Positions 16,128 through 17,716 of a stretch of 17,716 nt of DNA are shown one piece after another (position 1 is the first letter of the stretch; each line of letters starts with the position of its first letter). The position numbers and the translations under genes were made by a program. Under the pieces are notes generated by a model, which was given only the letters and a program-made list of their open reading frames with translations, ran no database searches and was not told the DNA's origin. Source of the DNA: Saccoglossus kowalevskii (Eukaryota > Hemichordata > Enteropneusta > Harrimaniidae); contig NW_003108087.1 in NCBI RefSeq assembly GCF_000003605.2, forward strand, positions 373,036 through 390,751, read 5' to 3'.

Positions 16128-16486
16128 CTACATATTTTCATCATCTCCTTGTTCCTTCCTCAGCTTCTGTGGTGTAATGTCCTCAGCAAAGTCATCTGGT
16201 ACCTTCAATGGTTTGGTCAGCCTACCTTCTGCTCTTTTATGCGCCCGTGTCTGCATTGCAGATGTGAACTTAACTTTCCTTGCAAACTCAGTGTCCACAC
16301 CCTCTTTGGTCCAATTGGGGTCAGAGTCTTCAGGGCCTCTGCTTCCTTCAATATTCCCCAACACTAGGTCGTACACCGGCTTCTCCATACATAGAACATC
16401 TACAGTGCCAACATAGAATGGAGTGTTAATGTATATTGTGGCTACTGGAGCCTTTCTAATTGTTCCATCTATCAGAAAACATTATT
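16128..16486 (-). pseudogene. pol: Protease C-terminal half and linker of the Gmr1-like pol
   Basis: After a one-base shift near 16486 the reading continues LIDGTIRKAPVATIYINTPF, YVGTVDVLCMEKPVYDLVLG and NIEGSRGPEDSDPNWTKEGV, then a charged segment with AMQTRAHKRAEGRLTK. The Thr-Pro-Phe/Tyr, Val-Tyr-Asp-Leu-Val-Leu-Gly-Asn-Ile part is the second half of the retropepsin fold, with the usual Ile/Leu-Leu-Gly-Asn-like signature. The Asp-Pro-x-Trp and Thr-Arg-Ala-x-Lys/Arg pieces mark the linker to integrase in related elements. A TAG after ENM at 16127-16125 interrupts the route to the zinc finger. Confidence 0.75.
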
Positions 16487-16672
16487 GATTCTCACCTGTG
16501 AGATGGCTGTCAAACACAGATCCCTACGAACAACCACACCACTACACCCACTGTCTCTAAGAACCAAGACCTTTGTATTACCAACAAACCCATTTAGCAT
16601 TGGCATGGCTTCAGTGGCGTGCTCCTGAGATGATACCTTTTCACCACTTCCCGGCCTTTTTCCCCATTTCAT
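16472..16672 (-). pseudogene. pol: Aspartic protease N-terminal half of the Gmr1-like pol
   Basis: The frame reads MKWGKRPGSGEKVSSQEHAT, then MLNGFVGNTKVLVLRDSGCS and GVVVRRDLCL. Leu-Arg-Asp-Ser-Gly-Cys-Ser-Gly-Val-Val is the active-site loop of a retropepsin (Asp-Ser/Thr-Gly), which would cleave the gag-pol polyprotein as a dimer. The catalytic Asp is present. The reading shifts frame before the second half. Upstream (16673-16745) only fragments can be read, and a clear gag zinc knuckle is not visible. Confidence 0.75.
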
Positions 16673-16689
16673 CGGCTTGCCCTTAGCAG

Positions 16690-17341
16690 TCCCCTTGAGA
16701 TCATTTTAGGAATTATTACCACATCGCATATGCCAGCCAGACCTATGAGGTATGAGTTTTATCAGTGGGAAATAACTCAAAGCATGGAGCCCAGTCGCCC
16801 AATACTTTGATCACTGGTTTCTTTACGTAAGCAACCATCAGAGGGTAGAGCTTCTCAAGGCACCGCGACCACCAGCCAAAACAACAGAAACAATATGTAA
16901 CAGTAGCAACAGAAGAAGGCTGCGTCCGACTCAAAGAAAGTGTATTTATTGCAACGAGCAATACAACACGTCTACATGCACTTAGGTAACAGGTACTTCT
17001 AAACGAATGAACATTGTTAAACATAATTAGCTCTGCTTCAATTGCCTGGGAAACATGCTGTTTCTCAATGTCAAATATACCGAGAATGCCCCTCTTTTCG
17101 AACCTTCTTTCAGCATCAACTTTATGCACGTTAGTCAGAAATCTAAATGCCCATATTCGGAGGGTCCAATATCTGAATCCCCAGTTAAACACCTATTGTT
17201 GTTCCTACATCATACAGATGAATAAAATTATAAGCAACTGTTTTATTCAATGAAGACGTGGAAAGATCCTTCATAATGCGTTAATTTGCCAACAAAATAA
17301 ATGCCAGAATGAACGGTACTGGAAAATTGACACTAAAGTAA
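16690..17341. other. Interval between the Gmr1-like pol and the right-edge BEL/Pao fragment
   Basis: No transposon or host domain was recognised. A minus-strand open frame of 149 codons (16743-17192) has no motif. On the minus strand an AATAAA (16950-16945) is followed by a GC-richer stretch and a TGG-containing sequence near 16885-16865, an arrangement reminiscent of an LTR end and primer site, so this could hold a decayed 5' LTR and leader of the Gmr1-like element. A block at 16846-16894 resembles one at 13354-13418. Confidence 0.3.
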
Positions 17342-17716
17342 TTTGACAACCTCAATTCTACCCTTCAAGACAATACCACTGTAAATTTGCATATGCGCTA
17401 CAGAGATACCGTACCCCTGAATGTGTTATACGTCCAAGAAATATCCAAGGGCCTTGCTAATGACATTCCAGCTGATGCTGCTAACCTACCACATTTAGAA
17501 AAATTACGCCTCACACACCCAGTATCGAATGCTACATCCATGAATGTTGACATTTAATTGGTGCAGATCGCCACAGAGACCATGTGGCTTCGAGATATAC
17601 AACATTATGTATACACAGACTTGCTAACCCCACTTCAAAGCAACAAATAAACATTGTTATCTTTGTAAACAGTTCAAGTTGTTTCTTGGTGAAGATGAAC
17701 TTATCAGAGTCGGTGG
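17342..17716 (+). pseudogene. pol: BEL/Pao pol fragment: protease-like (DUF1758-type) region joined to the pre-integrase linker
   Basis: A plus-strand frame from 17342 reads NLNSTLQDNTTVNLHMRYRD, VPLNVLYVQEI, then ADAANLPHLEKLRLTHPVSN and TSMNVDI to a TAA at 17555-17557. One base away the reading continues LIGADRHRDHVASRY. 'Leu-Pro-His-Leu...Leu-Arg-Leu...His-Pro-Val...Met-Asn-Val-Asp-Ile-Leu-Ile-Gly-Ala-Asp' is the end of the DUF1758 aspartic-protease-like region of BEL/Pao pol. From about 17667 a third frame gives LCKQFKLFLGEDELIRVGG, the linker just before BEL/Pao integrase. The whole reverse transcriptase and RNase H are therefore missing between them. It is on the opposite strand to the left-edge BEL/Pao copy and runs off the window. 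Confidence 0.65.

Larger units (their letters stand above)
13276..16720 (-). mobile_element. Degenerate Gmr1-like Ty3/gypsy-type LTR retrotransposon
   Basis: Read on the minus strand, gypsy-type domains occur in the order protease (16.67-16.39 kb), integrase zinc finger, core and C-terminal GPF region (16.12-15.1 kb), reverse transcriptase (14.9-14.2 kb) and RNase H ends (14.15-13.95 kb). Standard Ty3/gypsy elements place integrase last; integrase before reverse transcriptase in a gypsy-type sequence is the defining trait of the Gmr1 group. The element carries many frameshifts and stops, with internal deletions in integrase and RNase H. Gag and a matching second LTR were not found. The left limit rests on a candidate 3' LTR, and the right limit is where recognisable coding ends. 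Confidence 0.72.

Noticed and set aside
16743-17192. 149-codon minus-strand open frame
   Set aside because: No recognisable motif, many rare hydrophobic and Cys/Trp codons, and it crosses an AATAAA-containing LTR-like stretch, so probably chance.
1-17716. tRNA, rRNA, CRISPR or bacterial operon features
   Set aside because: No tRNA arm pattern, no rRNA-like stretch and no regularly spaced repeats were seen; the gene style is eukaryotic.

Overview
This is an AT-rich, gene-poor stretch of an animal nuclear genome, most likely a marine invertebrate such as a mollusc (inference). It has no operons and almost no long open frames. What can be recognised is decayed retroelements and one large multi-copy-type pseudogene, all broken by frameshifts and stops. 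All recognisable blocks from 1 to 7.8 kb and from 13.9 to 16.7 kb read on the minus strand; the right-edge fragment reads on the plus strand. No tRNA, rRNA or CRISPR was found.

Layout, left to right. At 1-503 is the 5' end of a BEL/Pao LTR retrotransposon (minus): gag start, primer-binding site and a short LTR ending at 503. It sits inside the C-terminal part of a large pseudogene that runs from about 509 to about 4762 (minus). That pseudogene belongs to an uncharacterised invertebrate protein family carrying a signature that resembles the H3TH part of FEN1/XPG-type nucleases. A segment of about 1.1-1.2 kb (1867-3073) splits its reading and has GT/AG-like borders, so it may be an intron. Next, about 4776-7890 is a near full-length but dead CR1/L2/Jockey-type LINE (minus), with 5' UTR, apurinic endonuclease remnant, reverse transcriptase, C-terminal domain and a hairpin-bearing 3' tail.

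From 7.9 to 13.3 kb the DNA is mostly non-coding. It holds a few hairpins, a possible host-gene first exon with an NRF1-type promoter site (10.25-10.55 kb, minus), unidentified open frames at 9.84-10.16 kb, and a possible exon at 11.9-12.1 kb.

From 13.3 to 16.7 kb lies a degenerate Ty3/gypsy-type element (minus). Its domains run protease, integrase, reverse transcriptase, RNase H. This copia-like order in a gypsy-type element is the hallmark of the Gmr1 group. Each catalytic module is damaged: the integrase Glu segment is deleted, one RT catalytic Asp is replaced and the RNase H core is lost. At the right edge (17342-17716, plus) is a second BEL/Pao fragment in which the protease-like region runs, after a deletion, into the linker before integrase.

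The genes do not form a working system. The window is best read as nested and neighbouring transposon debris around an old pseudogene. The points worth following are the Gmr1-type order, the unnamed pseudogene family, and the two candidate host exons.
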